From assembly GCA_902491215.1 (NCBI GenBank), contig CABUGV010000019.1:1-64000 (forward strand): a stretch of DNA of 64,000 bases, read 5' to 3'. The DNA is from 43-108 sp001915545 (lineage in GTDB: Bacteria; Bacteroidota; Bacteroidia; Bacteroidales; Bacteroidaceae). The position numbers and the translations under genes are program-made. A model generated the notes under the pieces. The model ran no database searches and was not told where the DNA came from. It worked only from the letters and a program-made list of their open reading frames with translations. Below are positions 25,444 through 35,340 of this stretch, in pieces; position 1 is the stretch's first letter; each line of letters opens with the position of its first letter.

Positions 25444-27459
25444 TTAAAACATTGCTTTAACCTGGTTGTAGACGTTCTCGGCTGTGAATCCGAGTTTTTC
25501 GTCGAGAACCTTGTAAGGAGCAGAGAATCCGAAGCTTTCGAGTCCGAATACCTTTCCGTTGCTTCCTACGAGGCCTTCGAGGTTGACAGGAAGTCCGGCA
25601 GTGAGACCGAAAATCTTTGCTCCTGCAGGGAGGATGCTTTCCTGATAATCCTTAGGCTGTGAACGGAAGAGTCCTTCAGATGGACAGCTTACGATTCTTA
25701 CCTTCATGCCGTCCTTGCGGAGAAGCTCGGCTCCGGCAACGAGTGTTGCAACTTCAGAACCGCTGGCAACGAGGATTACATCTGGGTCAGCGTCTGAGCC
25801 TGCAACGATGTATGCACCCTTAGCAGCCTGGCTGTAGTCTGTTCCGGCAGGGAGCTTTGTGATGTTCTGACGTGAAAGTATCAGAGCTGTAGGAGTTGAA
25901 GTGTTCTCCATTGCAAGCTTCCAGCATGCTGTTGTTTCGTCTGCATCGGCAGGACGGAGCACGAGCATTGAGTTCTGGCCTGAGTGGTTCTTGAGTTTCT
26001 CCATGAGGCGGATCTGTGCTTCCTGCTCAACAGGTTCGTGAGTAGGTCCGTCTTCGCCTACACGGAATGCGTCGTGTGTCCAGATGAACTTGACAGGGCA
26101 CTGCATGAGAGCTGCCATGCGGACAGCCGGTTTCATGTAGTCGGAGAATACGAAGAATGTTCCGCAAGCTGGGATGACACCACCGTGGAGAGACATACCG
26201 ATGCAGCAGCATGCCATTGTGAGCTCGGCAACACCTGCCTGGAAGAATGCTCCGCTGAAGTCGCCCTTGATGAAGGCGTGGGTCTTCTTGAGGAAGCCGT
26301 CTGTCTTGTCGGAGTTGCTGAGGTCGGCTGATGAGCAAACCATGTTCTCAACCTCTTCTGCAAGCTTGCTGAGAACTGCAGCAGATGCGTTACGTGTAGC
26401 ATCGTTTTCCTTCTGCTGGATGCTGTCCCAGTTTACTACCGGTGCATTGCCTTCGAACCATGCTTTCTGCTTTGTTGCCATCTCTGGATTTGCCTTTGCC
26501 CATTCTGCTTCTTCTGCATACTTTGCTGCCATGATTGTCTTGAGTTCTGCTGCGCGGTCGGCATAGAGCTTCTTGACATCGTCGAAGATTACGAATGGAT
26601 TCTCAGGGTCGCCTCCGAGGTTCTTTACAGTATTTACGTATGCATCGCCTCCGAGAGGTGCACCGTGAGTCTTGCAGTTGCGCTCGTATGAAGTCATGTC
26701 GGCCTTGAGGGCACCCTTACCCATGATGCACTTTCCAATGATGAGGGTAGGGCGTTCAGATTCAGCCTTGGCTGCAGCGAGTGCTTCGCGGATCTGCTGT
26801 ACGTCGTTTCCGTTGATAGTGATGACGTTCCAGTTCCATGCTCTGTACTTTGCAGCAGTGTCTTCGCTCATTACGTCTGCACACTCAGTTGACAGCTGTA
26901 TGTCGTTTGAGTCGTAGAACATGATGAGGTTGTTGAGTCCGAGGTGACCTGCTATACGGCCTGCGCCCTGAGAGATTTCCTCTTCGATGCCTCCGTCTGA
27001 GATGTATGCATAGATTGTCTCTTTATCGAATACAGGGTTGCCTGTCTTTGCTGCAAGGAACTTTGCTGCGATAGCTGCGCCGACAGCAAATACGTGGCCC
27101 TGTCCGAGAGGACCTGAAGTGTTCTCAATGCCTCTCTTGACGTCTACCTCTGGGTGTCCAGGGCAAACAGAACCCCACTGACGGAGCTGCTGAAGATCTT
27201 CGAGAGTGAACTTGCCGATGAGGCAAAGCTGTGAGTACAGCATTGGTGACATGTGACCTGGGTCGAGGAAGAAGCGGTCACGTCCTTCCCATGTCGGATT
27301 CTCAGGATCGTATTCGAGAAACTCTGAATAGAGCACGTTGATGAAATCGGCTCCTCCCATGGCACCTCCCGGATGTCCGGATTTTGCCTTCTCAACCATT
27401 GATGCAGCCAGGATACGGATGTTGTCGGCTGCATGGTCCATTACTTGTTTGCTGTTCAT
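25444..27459 (-). CDS. tkt: Transketolase
   Basis: This 671-residue TPP enzyme moves two-carbon ketol units between sugar phosphates. The TPP-binding motif runs from SDGGIEEEISQGAGR to FYDSNDIQLS, the catalytic-glutamate region lies in the middle domain (WTHDAFRVGEDGPTHEPVEQ), and the C-terminal domain is complete. Its place in the arabinose operon after araB matches other Bacteroides-type ara loci, where D-xylulose 5-phosphate made by AraD is its substrate. The start is 33 bp after araB. Confidence 0.95.
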   Translation of the reverse strand: MNSKQVMDHAADNIRILAASMVEKAKSGHPGGAMGGADFINVLYSEFLEYDPENPTWEGRDRFFLDPGHMSPMLYSQLCLIGKFTLEDLQQLRQWGSVCPGHPEVDVKRGIENTSGPLGQGHVFAVGAAIAAKFLAAKTGNPVFDKETIYAYISDGGIEEEISQGAGRIAGHLGLNNLIMFYDSNDIQLSTECADVMSEDTAAKYRAWNWNVITINGNDVQQIREALAAAKAESERPTLIIGKCIMGKGALKADMTSYERNCKTHGAPLGGDAYVNTVKNLGGDPENPFVIFDDVKKLYADRAAELKTIMAAKYAEEAEWAKANPEMATKQKAWFEGNAPVVNWDSIQQKENDATRNASAAVLSKLAEEVENMVCSSADLSNSDKTDGFLKKTHAFIKGDFSGAFFQAGVAELTMACCCIGMSLHGGVIPACGTFFVFSDYMKPAVRMAALMQCPVKFIWTHDAFRVGEDGPTHEPVEQEAQIRLMEKLKNHSGQNSMLVLRPADADETTACWKLAMENTSTPTALILSRQNITKLPAGTDYSQAAKGAYIVAGSDADPDVILVASGSEVATLVAGAELLRKDGMKVRIVSCPSEGLFRSQPKDYQESILPAGAKIFGLTAGLPVNLEGLVGSNGKVFGLESFGFSAPYKVLDEKLGFTAENVYNQVKAMF

Positions 27460-27491
27460 ATTAATAGTTGATGTATTTTGATTGTAGTTTC

Positions 27492-29090
27492 TTATTTCTT
27501 GAGTCTTACAGCTGCTTCTTCAACAGGCAGGCAAGCCTTGTAGGTTTCGATGTATTTGTTGAAACCTGCAACGTCTTCGGCTGTAGGTGAAACCTCGAAG
27601 CCTTCGTAGCCGGCAAATACCTTCTCGTCGAGGAAGTCTGCAAGAGACTGCTTCTTATCGTTGTTGACAAGGTATGAGCCGAGGAGTGCAATACCCCATG
27701 CACCGCCTTCGCCTGCTGTCTCCATTACAGATATAGGAGAATTGATGGCTGCGGCAAGGATGCGCTGGCCTACACCTTTGGTCTTGAAGAGACCTCCGTG
27801 GCCGGTGATTCTGTCAACCTTGATCTTTTCTTCGTTGAAGAGGATATCGTTGCCTATCTTGAGCACGCCTACAGAAGCGTAGAGGTTGGCACGCATGAAG
27901 TTGGCGAGGTTGAAGCGGTCGTTGGCCGAACGTATGAACATAGGGCGACCTTCGGCAAGTCCAGTGACAGGTTCGCCAGAGAAATAGTTGTAGGACATGA
28001 GGCCTCCGCAGTCGGCATCGCCGTTGAGTGCGTTGTTGTAGAGCTTGCTGAATATTTCATTCATGTCTACAGGTATGCCCATGAGTTCCTGATATTCCTT
28101 GAAGATGTTGACCCAAGCGTTGAGGTCGGATGTGCAGTTGTTGCAGTGTACCATTGCGACGAGGCTTCCGTCAGGAGTGGTAACCATGTCAATCATCTCG
28201 TAAGGGCGTGAGAGTTCTTTCTCAAGCACAATCATGGAGAATGATGATGTTCCTGCAGAAACGTTTCCTGTGCGCTGCTTTACTGCATTGGTTGCAACCA
28301 TGCCCGTACCTGCGTCGCCTTCTGGAGGACATACAGGTATGCCGGCTTTGAGGTGGCCTGAAACGTCGAGCTTCTTTGCGCCTTCAGGTGTGAGGAAACC
28401 TGCATTTTCGCCTGCATTGAGAACTTTTGGCAGGATGTCGAGAAGTTTCCAGCTGAATCCCTTAGGAGCAATGAGCTTGTCGAACTTGTCTACCATCTCG
28501 GCTGAGTAGTTCTTTGTTGCCGGATCGATAGGGAGCATTCCTGATGCATCGCCGATTCCGAGAACTCTCTTGCCTGTAATCTGCCAGTGAACATATCCGG
28601 CAAGGGTAGTGAGGAAGTCGATGTCCTTTACATGTTCCTCGTTGTCGAGGATTGCTTCATAGAGATGAGATATGCTCCATCTGAGAGGTATGTTGTAGAC
28701 AAAGAGTTCAGACAATTCTGCAGCGGCCTTTCCTGTATTTGTATTGCGCCATGTACGGAATGGAACGAGAATCTCTTCTTTGTCGTTGAATGCCATATAG
28801 CCGTGCATCATGGCACTGATACCGATAGCGGCGAGAGCCTCGATTTCGACATCGTACTGCTGTTTTACGTTGGCACGGAGATCAGCATAGCAGTCTTGCA
28901 ATCCGTACCAGATAGCTTCGATGCTGTATGTCCAAAGTCCGTCCACCAACTGGTTTTCCCATGTGTGGCTTCCCTGGGCGATAGGCTTGTTTTCCTGGTC
29001 AATCAGAACAGCCTTAATTCGGGTTGAGCCGAACTCGATGCCGAGAATGGCTTTTCCTGATTCTATGGTTGACTTTGCGCTTAGATTCAT
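27492..29090 (-). CDS. araB: FGGY-family L-ribulokinase
   Basis: This sugar kinase of ~532 residues phosphorylates L-ribulose with ATP. The N-terminal ATP-binding element reads AILGIEFGSTRIKAVLID, the middle carries PEGDAGTGMVATNAV, and the second domain has DRITGHGGLFKTKGVGQRIL and ETAGEGGAWGIALLG. The ATG at 29090 is preferred because family members begin close to this point; 29102 is also open. Placement between araA and tkt supports ribulokinase over xylulokinase. An inverted repeat lies just upstream. Confidence 0.88.
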   Translation of the reverse strand: MNLSAKSTIESGKAILGIEFGSTRIKAVLIDQENKPIAQGSHTWENQLVDGLWTYSIEAIWYGLQDCYADLRANVKQQYDVEIEALAAIGISAMMHGYMAFNDKEEILVPFRTWRNTNTGKAAAELSELFVYNIPLRWSISHLYEAILDNEEHVKDIDFLTTLAGYVHWQITGKRVLGIGDASGMLPIDPATKNYSAEMVDKFDKLIAPKGFSWKLLDILPKVLNAGENAGFLTPEGAKKLDVSGHLKAGIPVCPPEGDAGTGMVATNAVKQRTGNVSAGTSSFSMIVLEKELSRPYEMIDMVTTPDGSLVAMVHCNNCTSDLNAWVNIFKEYQELMGIPVDMNEIFSKLYNNALNGDADCGGLMSYNYFSGEPVTGLAEGRPMFIRSANDRFNLANFMRANLYASVGVLKIGNDILFNEEKIKVDRITGHGGLFKTKGVGQRILAAAINSPISVMETAGEGGAWGIALLGSYLVNNDKKQSLADFLDEKVFAGYEGFEVSPTAEDVAGFNKYIETYKACLPVEEAAVRLKK

Positions 29091-29140
29091 TTTTTTTACC
29101 AAATGTTAGTAGTTGTGATATGATAGTTATATAAACGATG

Positions 29141-29187
29141 AAATTAAAAGTGCCTCCAGCTGGAGGCTGGCATGGCACTTTTAATTT
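29141..29187. repeat. 14-bp perfect inverted repeat between araA and araB
   Basis: AAATTAAAAGTGCC (29141-29154) pairs with GGCACTTTTAATTT (29174-29187) around a 19-base loop that itself contains CCTCCAGCTGGAGG. It could be an attenuator, an RNA processing or stability hairpin, or a partial terminator inside the operon. Confidence 0.65.
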
Positions 29188-29208
29188 ATTATCTATGCAT
29201 GTAGGCTA

Positions 29209-30747
29209 TCAGCAGAGAGCCTTGTTGAGCATGTAGTAGATTTCGTTCATACGAAGCTCCTTCTTGAAAGAGCTGATAGTTGTGTTCTCATCGATGTGTA
29301 CCATTTCGATACCTGCGATTTCTGCATAGTCTTCCCAATATTCAGCAGTGAGATCGTATGAGAAGCATGAGTGGTGTGTTCCACCTGCAAGAATCCAAGC
29401 ACCTGCACCGATTTCGAAGTTTGGCATTGGCTTCCAGAGAGCTGATGCAACAGGAAGTTTTGGAAGTGGTTTCGGTTCGATGCATTCAACATCGTTTACG
29501 ATGAGGCGGAAACGGTTGCCCATGTCTACAACTGTAGCTGTGCATCCTCTACCAACCTTTGATGTGAATACGAGACGAGCTGTCTGGCTCTTGCGGATAC
29601 CGATTCCGAGGAAGTGTACTTCGAGACGTGGCTTCTTTGCTGCGATGAGAGGGCAAACCTCAAGCATGTGTGCCTGAAGGATAGAGCTGTTTTCTCCGTC
29701 GAAGTTGAGTGTGTAGTCTTCGAGGAATGAGCATCCGTTAGGGAGACCCTGGTTCATAACCCAAACTGTACGGTAGAGAGCTGCAGACTTCCAGTCGCCT
29801 TCTGCTCCAAATCCGTAGCCTTCTGCCATGAGGCGCTGTGAAGCGAGTCCTGGTATCTGGTCGAATCCGTTGCCTGTCTCTTCTACGTTGACATCGCCGA
29901 GGTCGTCGAAGTTGGTTGTGAATCCCTTTGCTCCCTTATCCTTGAGGATAGCGCGGAGAGCAAGTTCAGCCTTAGCTGAGTTCCAAACCTTGCGATAAGC
30001 TTCTGTGCTCTTGTCTTCGAGTTCTGCATCGTGGTCGTAGAGGCTGAAGTATTCAGCAACGAGTGCATCAACATCTGCATCCTTAACCTTTCTGTGGTAG
30101 TCCATAAGTTCGCTTACTGGGCAGTAGTCTACGTGGTAGCCCATGCGCTGTTCTGCTTCTACCTTGTCACCGTCTGTAACGGCTACGTTGTTCATCTGGT
30201 CGCCGAAGCGGAGAATGAGCATGTCCTGAGAGTCTGCCCATCCTGCGCATACACGCATCCAAACTGCAATCTTGCGGAGTGTTTCATCGTCCTTCCAGTA
30301 ACCTACAACTACCTTGCGACGGATACGCATGCGGCTGCAGATATGACCGAATTCGCGGTCACCGTGAGCTGACTGGTTGAGGTTCATGAAGTCCATGTCC
30401 ATTGTGTCCCAAGGAATTTCCTTGTTGTACTGTGTGTGGAAGTGGAGAAGAGGCTTCTTGAGCTGCTGAAGTCCGTGAATCCACATCTTTGCAGGAGAGA
30501 ATGTGTGCATCCATGTGATGACACCGATACACTTAGAATCATTGTTGGCAGCCTTGAAGATTTCTTCAACTTCTCTTGAAGAGTTGGCTGTTCCCTTATA
30601 TACTACTTTTACAGGCAGTTTTCCTGATGCGTTGAGACCGTTTACCATTTCTGTTGAATGGCCGTCTACTGCTACTACTGCATCGCCACCGTAGAGCAAC
30701 TGTGCTCCTGTGACCCACCATACTTCATAATTGCTGAATGCTTCCAT
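29209..30747 (-). CDS. araA: L-arabinose isomerase
   Basis: This 512-residue enzyme converts L-arabinose to L-ribulose. It opens YEVWWVTGAQLLYGG, with the family motifs GVITWMHTFSPAKMWI and QSAHGDREFGHI, the metal-site region AEGYGFGAEGDWK, and the C-terminal AGGTHHSCFSYDL with the histidine ligand. Length is standard. It lies ~140 bp downstream of araD, and that gap holds no gene or clear hairpin. An inverted repeat separates it from araB. Confidence 0.96.
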   Translation of the reverse strand: MEAFSNYEVWWVTGAQLLYGGDAVVAVDGHSTEMVNGLNASGKLPVKVVYKGTANSSREVEEIFKAANNDSKCIGVITWMHTFSPAKMWIHGLQQLKKPLLHFHTQYNKEIPWDTMDMDFMNLNQSAHGDREFGHICSRMRIRRKVVVGYWKDDETLRKIAVWMRVCAGWADSQDMLILRFGDQMNNVAVTDGDKVEAEQRMGYHVDYCPVSELMDYHRKVKDADVDALVAEYFSLYDHDAELEDKSTEAYRKVWNSAKAELALRAILKDKGAKGFTTNFDDLGDVNVEETGNGFDQIPGLASQRLMAEGYGFGAEGDWKSAALYRTVWVMNQGLPNGCSFLEDYTLNFDGENSSILQAHMLEVCPLIAAKKPRLEVHFLGIGIRKSQTARLVFTSKVGRGCTATVVDMGNRFRLIVNDVECIEPKPLPKLPVASALWKPMPNFEIGAGAWILAGGTHHSCFSYDLTAEYWEDYAEIAGIEMVHIDENTTISSFKKELRMNEIYYMLNKALC

Positions 30748-30888
30748 AATATATATACTTTAATAGGTTGTTATTGATTGCCGCGTGCGCCATTCCAGGA
30801 CGGACGCATGCTTTGGTTGTTTTATCTCTCTTGTTGGAACCTATGTTACGAGATTCCTTTTATATGGGGCTTGCGCCTCTTTGTTTTT

Positions 30889-31584
30889 TTATTTCTTTTT
30901 CTGACCGTAATATGCGTTAGGACCGTGCTTGCGGCTGTAGTGCTTCTCGATGAGGAGCGGATTCATGGTAGTTTTAGGATTAATCATGAATGATACGAAA
31001 GCCATCTTTGCACACTGTTCCATAACTTTTGCATTGTATACTGCATTGTCTGGACTTGTTCCCCATGCGAACGGACCGTGGTTCTTTACGAGTACGCCTG
31101 GAGTGTGGTCTGGATTGATGTCCTTGAAACGCTTGATGATGACATTTCCTGTTTCGAGTTCATAGTCGCCCTTGACCTCTTCTTCTGTCATATCGTCTGT
31201 GCAAGGTATGTCGTTGTGGAAATAGTCGGCGTGTGTAGTACCGATGTTTGGTATGTCCATTCCTGCCTGTGCCCAAGCTGTTGCGTAGGTAGAGTGGGTG
31301 TGAACGATGCCCTGTATGTTAGGGAAGGCACGATAGAGTGCGAGATGTGTAGGTGTGTCAGATGAAGGGTTAAGCTCGCCTTCAACGACTTTGCCTGTAT
31401 TGAGATCTACGACAACCATGTCACTAACTTTCATTTCGTCATAGCTTACACCGCTAGGCTTTATAACTACGAGGCCTTTTTCGCGGTCTATACCTGACAC
31501 GTTGCCCCATGTGAATATGACAAGACCTTGCTTGACAAGATCAAGGTTTGCCTTGAATACTTTTTCTTTAAGTGTCTTCAACAT
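30889..31584 (-). CDS. araD: L-ribulose-5-phosphate 4-epimerase
   Basis: This 231-residue class II aldolase-fold epimerase converts L-ribulose 5-phosphate to D-xylulose 5-phosphate. It shows FTWGNVSGIDREKG, the zinc histidines in GIVHTHSTYATAWAQ, and VKNHGPFAWG with a third zinc histidine. It sits 29 bp after araR, then araA follows. Length and motifs match the family. Confidence 0.95.
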   Translation of the reverse strand: MLKTLKEKVFKANLDLVKQGLVIFTWGNVSGIDREKGLVVIKPSGVSYDEMKVSDMVVVDLNTGKVVEGELNPSSDTPTHLALYRAFPNIQGIVHTHSTYATAWAQAGMDIPNIGTTHADYFHNDIPCTDDMTEEEVKGDYELETGNVIIKRFKDINPDHTPGVLVKNHGPFAWGTSPDNAVYNAKVMEQCAKMAFVSFMINPKTTMNPLLIEKHYSRKHGPNAYYGQKKK

Positions 31585-31613
31585 ATCTGATATGTTTTTT
31601 TATGGTGTTCAAC

Positions 31614-32294
31614 TTAGTTTTCCTGTTCGCTTTGATTGTTTTGACCGTGTTTGTCGTTGTATTTGTAGAGAACTGCACCGCGTCTGGAATTCTTCTTGTC
31701 GATAAGGTCTGTCTTTATCAGATAGTCCTTGTCGAGAATGCTTCTTCGGAAGTTTCTCTTGTCGATGCTTTCTCCCATAATTGATTCGTAGAGCGACTGA
31801 AGTTGGGTCAGTGTGAAATGTTCTGGAAGAAGGTTGTAGCCTATAGGTTCTACCTTTATCCTGTCTTTCATTGCCTTGCGGGCATTGCGGACCATCTCGT
31901 TGTGGTCGAAGCACAGCTCCGGAAGCTCGTCGACGTCAACCCACTTGGCAAAGTGTTCTTTTGAAAGTTCGCTGTCGTACTCGTTTACGTTTATTAGTGC
32001 GTAGTATGCGACAGAAACAACACGTTCACCTGGGTCACGTTCTACATCGCCGTAGGCGCCCAACTGCTCCATGTAGATTTTATGAAGACCCGTAAGCTCA
32101 AACAGCACTCTTGATGCTGCCTGGCTTACGCTTTCTTCTTTTTTGACAAACCCACCCATGAGAGACCATAGTCCCTTTCCCGGTTCAAGTTGACGCTGCT
32201 GAATCAGAAGCTTTAGCTTGCCTTCGGAAAAACCGAAGATTATACAGTCTACTGATACGAGAAATCGTGGGTAACTTTCATAATAGTTCGACAT
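31614..32294 (-). CDS. araR: NUDIX-domain transcriptional regulator of arabinose use
   Basis: The start is set at ATG 32292-32294 (MSNYYESYPRFLVSVD), 10 bp after the symporter; longer in-frame starts overlap it. The 226 residues have a NUDIX-like domain whose box is degenerate (GGFVKKEESVSQAASRV then LFELTG, without the catalytic RExxEE), followed by a winged helix (FTLTQLQSLYESIMG, RNFRRSILDKDYL). This is the build of the Bacteroides AraR repressor, which binds arabinose instead of hydrolysing a nucleotide. It is flanked by the ara transporter and araD. Confidence 0.9.
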   Translation of the reverse strand: MSNYYESYPRFLVSVDCIIFGFSEGKLKLLIQQRQLEPGKGLWSLMGGFVKKEESVSQAASRVLFELTGLHKIYMEQLGAYGDVERDPGERVVSVAYYALINVNEYDSELSKEHFAKWVDVDELPELCFDHNEMVRNARKAMKDRIKVEPIGYNLLPEHFTLTQLQSLYESIMGESIDKRNFRRSILDKDYLIKTDLIDKKNSRRGAVLYKYNDKHGQNNQSEQEN

Positions 32295-32304
32295 CTTTCT
32301 GCAA

Positions 32305-34050
32305 TTACCAGAAATATGCGTAGAACAGTGCGCAGAGTGCAATTACACCAAGTGATGCAAGTACATCCCATTTGTTCCAGCTTTCGCGGATGGTCTTCTT
32401 GTAGTCGCCACTGAATGTGATAGCCGCAATCTGTTCTGCTGTTGGTTTCGGTGTGAACATTGATATAACAAACATCATGACGATGATGAATACGAGCAAC
32501 CAAACTTCGAATATAAGCCAGTTTGTCTGCCAGAACCATGTTGTGCTCTCCCAGAATGCACCTTCCATGACAGCCTTTCCTGAGTCTGTCAGAACGTTTG
32601 TGAGAAGACGGAGCATACCGATGAGGAAACCGCCGATAAGACCCCATTCTCCAGCCTTAGGAGTGATGCGCTTAGAGAATATACCGAGTGTGAATACAGC
32701 AACCATTGCTGGTGCGATGAGTGACTGGATATCCTGGAGATATGAATAGAGGTTACCCATGTTCATCATGATAGGCATCCATGCCAATCCTAAAAGTACT
32801 ACTACTACTGTTGCAATACGGCCAACGAGTACATAGTGGCTTTCGCTCATGCCTTTCTTCATCGGCTTGTAGAAGTCTTCAGTGAAGAGTGTAGCGCAGC
32901 TGTTGAAGAATGCTGCCAATGATGCTACGAGTGCGCAGATGAATCCGATTGTAACGATACCTTTAACTCCGGCAGGGAGGATGTTCTTTACCATCATGGC
33001 AAATGCACCGTCTGTATCGTGTGTGTTTGTGATATCCATTTCAATTCCACTTCCTGCTTTCATAGAAAGTGCGTATGCAACCATTCCTGGGATAAGGAAC
33101 ATGAATACAGGAAGAAGTTTGAAGTAACCGGCTGCAATTGTACCACGGCGTGCACGCTGCATGACTTTACCATTGTCCTCGCCCTTTGTCTGTCCCAATA
33201 CACGCTGTACGATGTGCTGGTCTGTACACCAGTACCAGAATCCGATGATTGATGCTCCAAGGAACACAACATATCCTGGGAACTGAGGATACATAGGGTC
33301 GTTAGGGTCTGTGTGGAACATGTGTGTAGTACCGAATCCGTCGTGAGCTGCGTTACATACTGACATCATCTGTGACCATCCTTCGCTTATGCTTCCATCA
33401 CCCAGCATGTTGAGTCCGAGGAAAAGTACAAGGAAAGAACCGATGATGAGGATTGGAGTCTGTATTGCAGACAGTGTCATCACACCTTTCATACCTCCAA
33501 ATACTGTAAATACGGCTGTGATGGCAATAAGACCGATAGCTCCGTACCAGAATGGAAGTCCGAGAAGATATTCGAAGAAGATACCTCCTGTGAATGCTGT
33601 AACTGATACTTTTGTCAATACGTATGCAATCAATGTGATGATTGACAACCATGAACCTGTGCGCTGTGTGTAACGGAATTTCAGGAAGTCTGGCATTGTG
33701 ATGATCTTGCCCATCTTGTTGTTGAGCAACTGATAGAATGGAACGAACAACCATCCGAGAATAAGAATCATCCAACCTTGCATTTCCCAGTGTGCCATTC
33801 CGACACCGTCTTTAGCTCCTGTTCCGGCAAGTCCTACAAGGTGCTCAGATCCGATATTTGCAGCGAAGATGGCTGCACCGATTATATACCATGGTTCTCC
33901 TTTACCAAAAAGGTAGTCCTGGCTGTCGGCTCCTTTCATCTTCATCTTGTCCTTTTTTATGGCACGATATATAGCCCATATAATGGCAACTATGCCGACG
34001 GCCAGTACTGTCCAGTCCAGCCACATAAATTCATTTGTATTCCAATTCAT
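32305..34050 (-). CDS. Sodium/solute symporter family sugar transporter (arabinose)
   Basis: The 581-residue inner-membrane protein has about 14 predicted helices and the sodium:solute symporter (SSS) pattern: NIGSEHLVGLAGTGAKDG, SWLSIITLIAYVLTKVSV, FWYWCTDQHIVQRVLGQTKG and ITIGFICALVASLAAFFNSCAT-like segments. Relatives carry glucose or galactose. The position between the mutarotase lipoprotein and araR makes arabinose the likely substrate, as in other Bacteroides ara operons. Confidence 0.9.
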   Translation of the reverse strand: MNWNTNEFMWLDWTVLAVGIVAIIWAIYRAIKKDKMKMKGADSQDYLFGKGEPWYIIGAAIFAANIGSEHLVGLAGTGAKDGVGMAHWEMQGWMILILGWLFVPFYQLLNNKMGKIITMPDFLKFRYTQRTGSWLSIITLIAYVLTKVSVTAFTGGIFFEYLLGLPFWYGAIGLIAITAVFTVFGGMKGVMTLSAIQTPILIIGSFLVLFLGLNMLGDGSISEGWSQMMSVCNAAHDGFGTTHMFHTDPNDPMYPQFPGYVVFLGASIIGFWYWCTDQHIVQRVLGQTKGEDNGKVMQRARRGTIAAGYFKLLPVFMFLIPGMVAYALSMKAGSGIEMDITNTHDTDGAFAMMVKNILPAGVKGIVTIGFICALVASLAAFFNSCATLFTEDFYKPMKKGMSESHYVLVGRIATVVVVLLGLAWMPIMMNMGNLYSYLQDIQSLIAPAMVAVFTLGIFSKRITPKAGEWGLIGGFLIGMLRLLTNVLTDSGKAVMEGAFWESTTWFWQTNWLIFEVWLLVFIIVMMFVISMFTPKPTAEQIAAITFSGDYKKTIRESWNKWDVLASLGVIALCALFYAYFW

Positions 34051-34088
34051 GACTTTTAATGTTTTTATGTATATTAATTTATTAAAGG

Positions 34089-35261
34089 TTATTTTTCTAC
34101 ACCGAATTTAAAGATGCATTCACTGTGGTATGTCTGTCCCGGTTCGAGAACAGCAGATGGCCATTCCGGCTTGTTTGGTGTGTCAGGATAGTGCTGTGTT
34201 TCAAGACAAACTGATGCACGCTTGTTGTAAACAACGCCATTTTTACCTGTAGCAGTGCCGTCAAGGAAGTTTCCTGTATATACTTGTATTCCAGGTTCAT
34301 TCGTGTATACTTCCAAAGTTATACCTGATACTGGAGAAGTAAGTTTTGCTGCAAGCTTGTTGATGTCTCCATTGGTGTTCAATACCCAGTTGTGGTCGTA
34401 TCCGTTTCCGTTCTTAAGCTGTACGAAATCGTATTTGTCTATATCCTGGCTTATAGCTTTTGGAGTTGTAAAGTCCATTGGAGTATTCTTTACAGTTGCT
34501 ATTTCGCCTGTTGTCATGAATGTGCTGTCAACTGGAGTGTAGTTGTCTGCATTGATGTAAAGAATATGGTCTGTAGCAGGCTTTGAAGGATCGCCTGATA
34601 GGTTGAAATATGAGTGGTTTGTCATGTTTATGACAGTCTTCTTGTCAGTTGTTGCATCATACTTGATGTCGATTGCATTGTCGCTTCTGAGAGTATATGT
34701 CACAGTAGCCGTAACTGCTCCAGGGAAATTCTGGTCTCCATCAGGTGACTGCATTGTAAGTGTGAGTGTGCTGTCGTTCTGAAGATTTCCATCATAAACC
34801 TGATATTGCCATCCGCGTGGACCGCCATGGAGGCAATGTCCGAAATTATTGGTAGGGAGTTGGATTGTATCGCCGTCAAGAACGATTTTACCTTTATTTA
34901 TACGGTTGGCATAGCGTCCGATTGAGGCACCGAAATCTGAAAGATTGTTAGTTGGGAAATAGTCAGTAGCTTTGCTGAAACCAAGGACAACGTCTTTCAT
35001 ATTTCCGTCCTTGTCTGGAACCATTATAGATACGATTCGGCCTCCAAAGTTTGTTATGCACACTTCCATGCCGTTTGCATTTGTGAGTGTGTAAAGGTTG
35101 ACTTTTTTCTCACCTTTGAGTGAATCAACGTATACCGTGTCAAAATCGCTTGGATTAAGACCGGATTTTGTGAGTGTTGGAGCACTTTGCTGTTGAGTGC
35201 ATGCACTTAAAAGTGCAATACCTGCACCGGCGCCCAACATAATAGTTTTGAGATTTTTCAT
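34089..35261 (-). CDS. Aldose 1-epimerase lipoprotein, first gene of the ara operon
   Basis: This 390-residue mutarotase carries a lipoprotein signal (MLGAGAGIALLSAC, lipidated Cys21), so it acts outside the cytoplasm. The GalM fold is evident in VCITNFGGRIVSIMVPDKDG, GRYANRINKG, NFGHCLHGGPRGW with a catalytic histidine, NMTNHSYFNLSG, and the late glutamate in VCLETQHYPDTPN. It interconverts sugar anomers before uptake and heads the operon into the symporter. It is paralogous to the cytosolic enzyme at 38021-39109. Confidence 0.92.
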   Translation of the reverse strand: MKNLKTIMLGAGAGIALLSACTQQQSAPTLTKSGLNPSDFDTVYVDSLKGEKKVNLYTLTNANGMEVCITNFGGRIVSIMVPDKDGNMKDVVLGFSKATDYFPTNNLSDFGASIGRYANRINKGKIVLDGDTIQLPTNNFGHCLHGGPRGWQYQVYDGNLQNDSTLTLTMQSPDGDQNFPGAVTATVTYTLRSDNAIDIKYDATTDKKTVINMTNHSYFNLSGDPSKPATDHILYINADNYTPVDSTFMTTGEIATVKNTPMDFTTPKAISQDIDKYDFVQLKNGNGYDHNWVLNTNGDINKLAAKLTSPVSGITLEVYTNEPGIQVYTGNFLDGTATGKNGVVYNKRASVCLETQHYPDTPNKPEWPSAVLEPGQTYHSECIFKFGVEK

Positions 35262-35340
35262 AATCTTAGAGTTGTATTTTGTATTTATATTTGAATCTAT
35301 CGGTAAATATAGTTCTATTATCTGGTTTATTTATTTTTCA

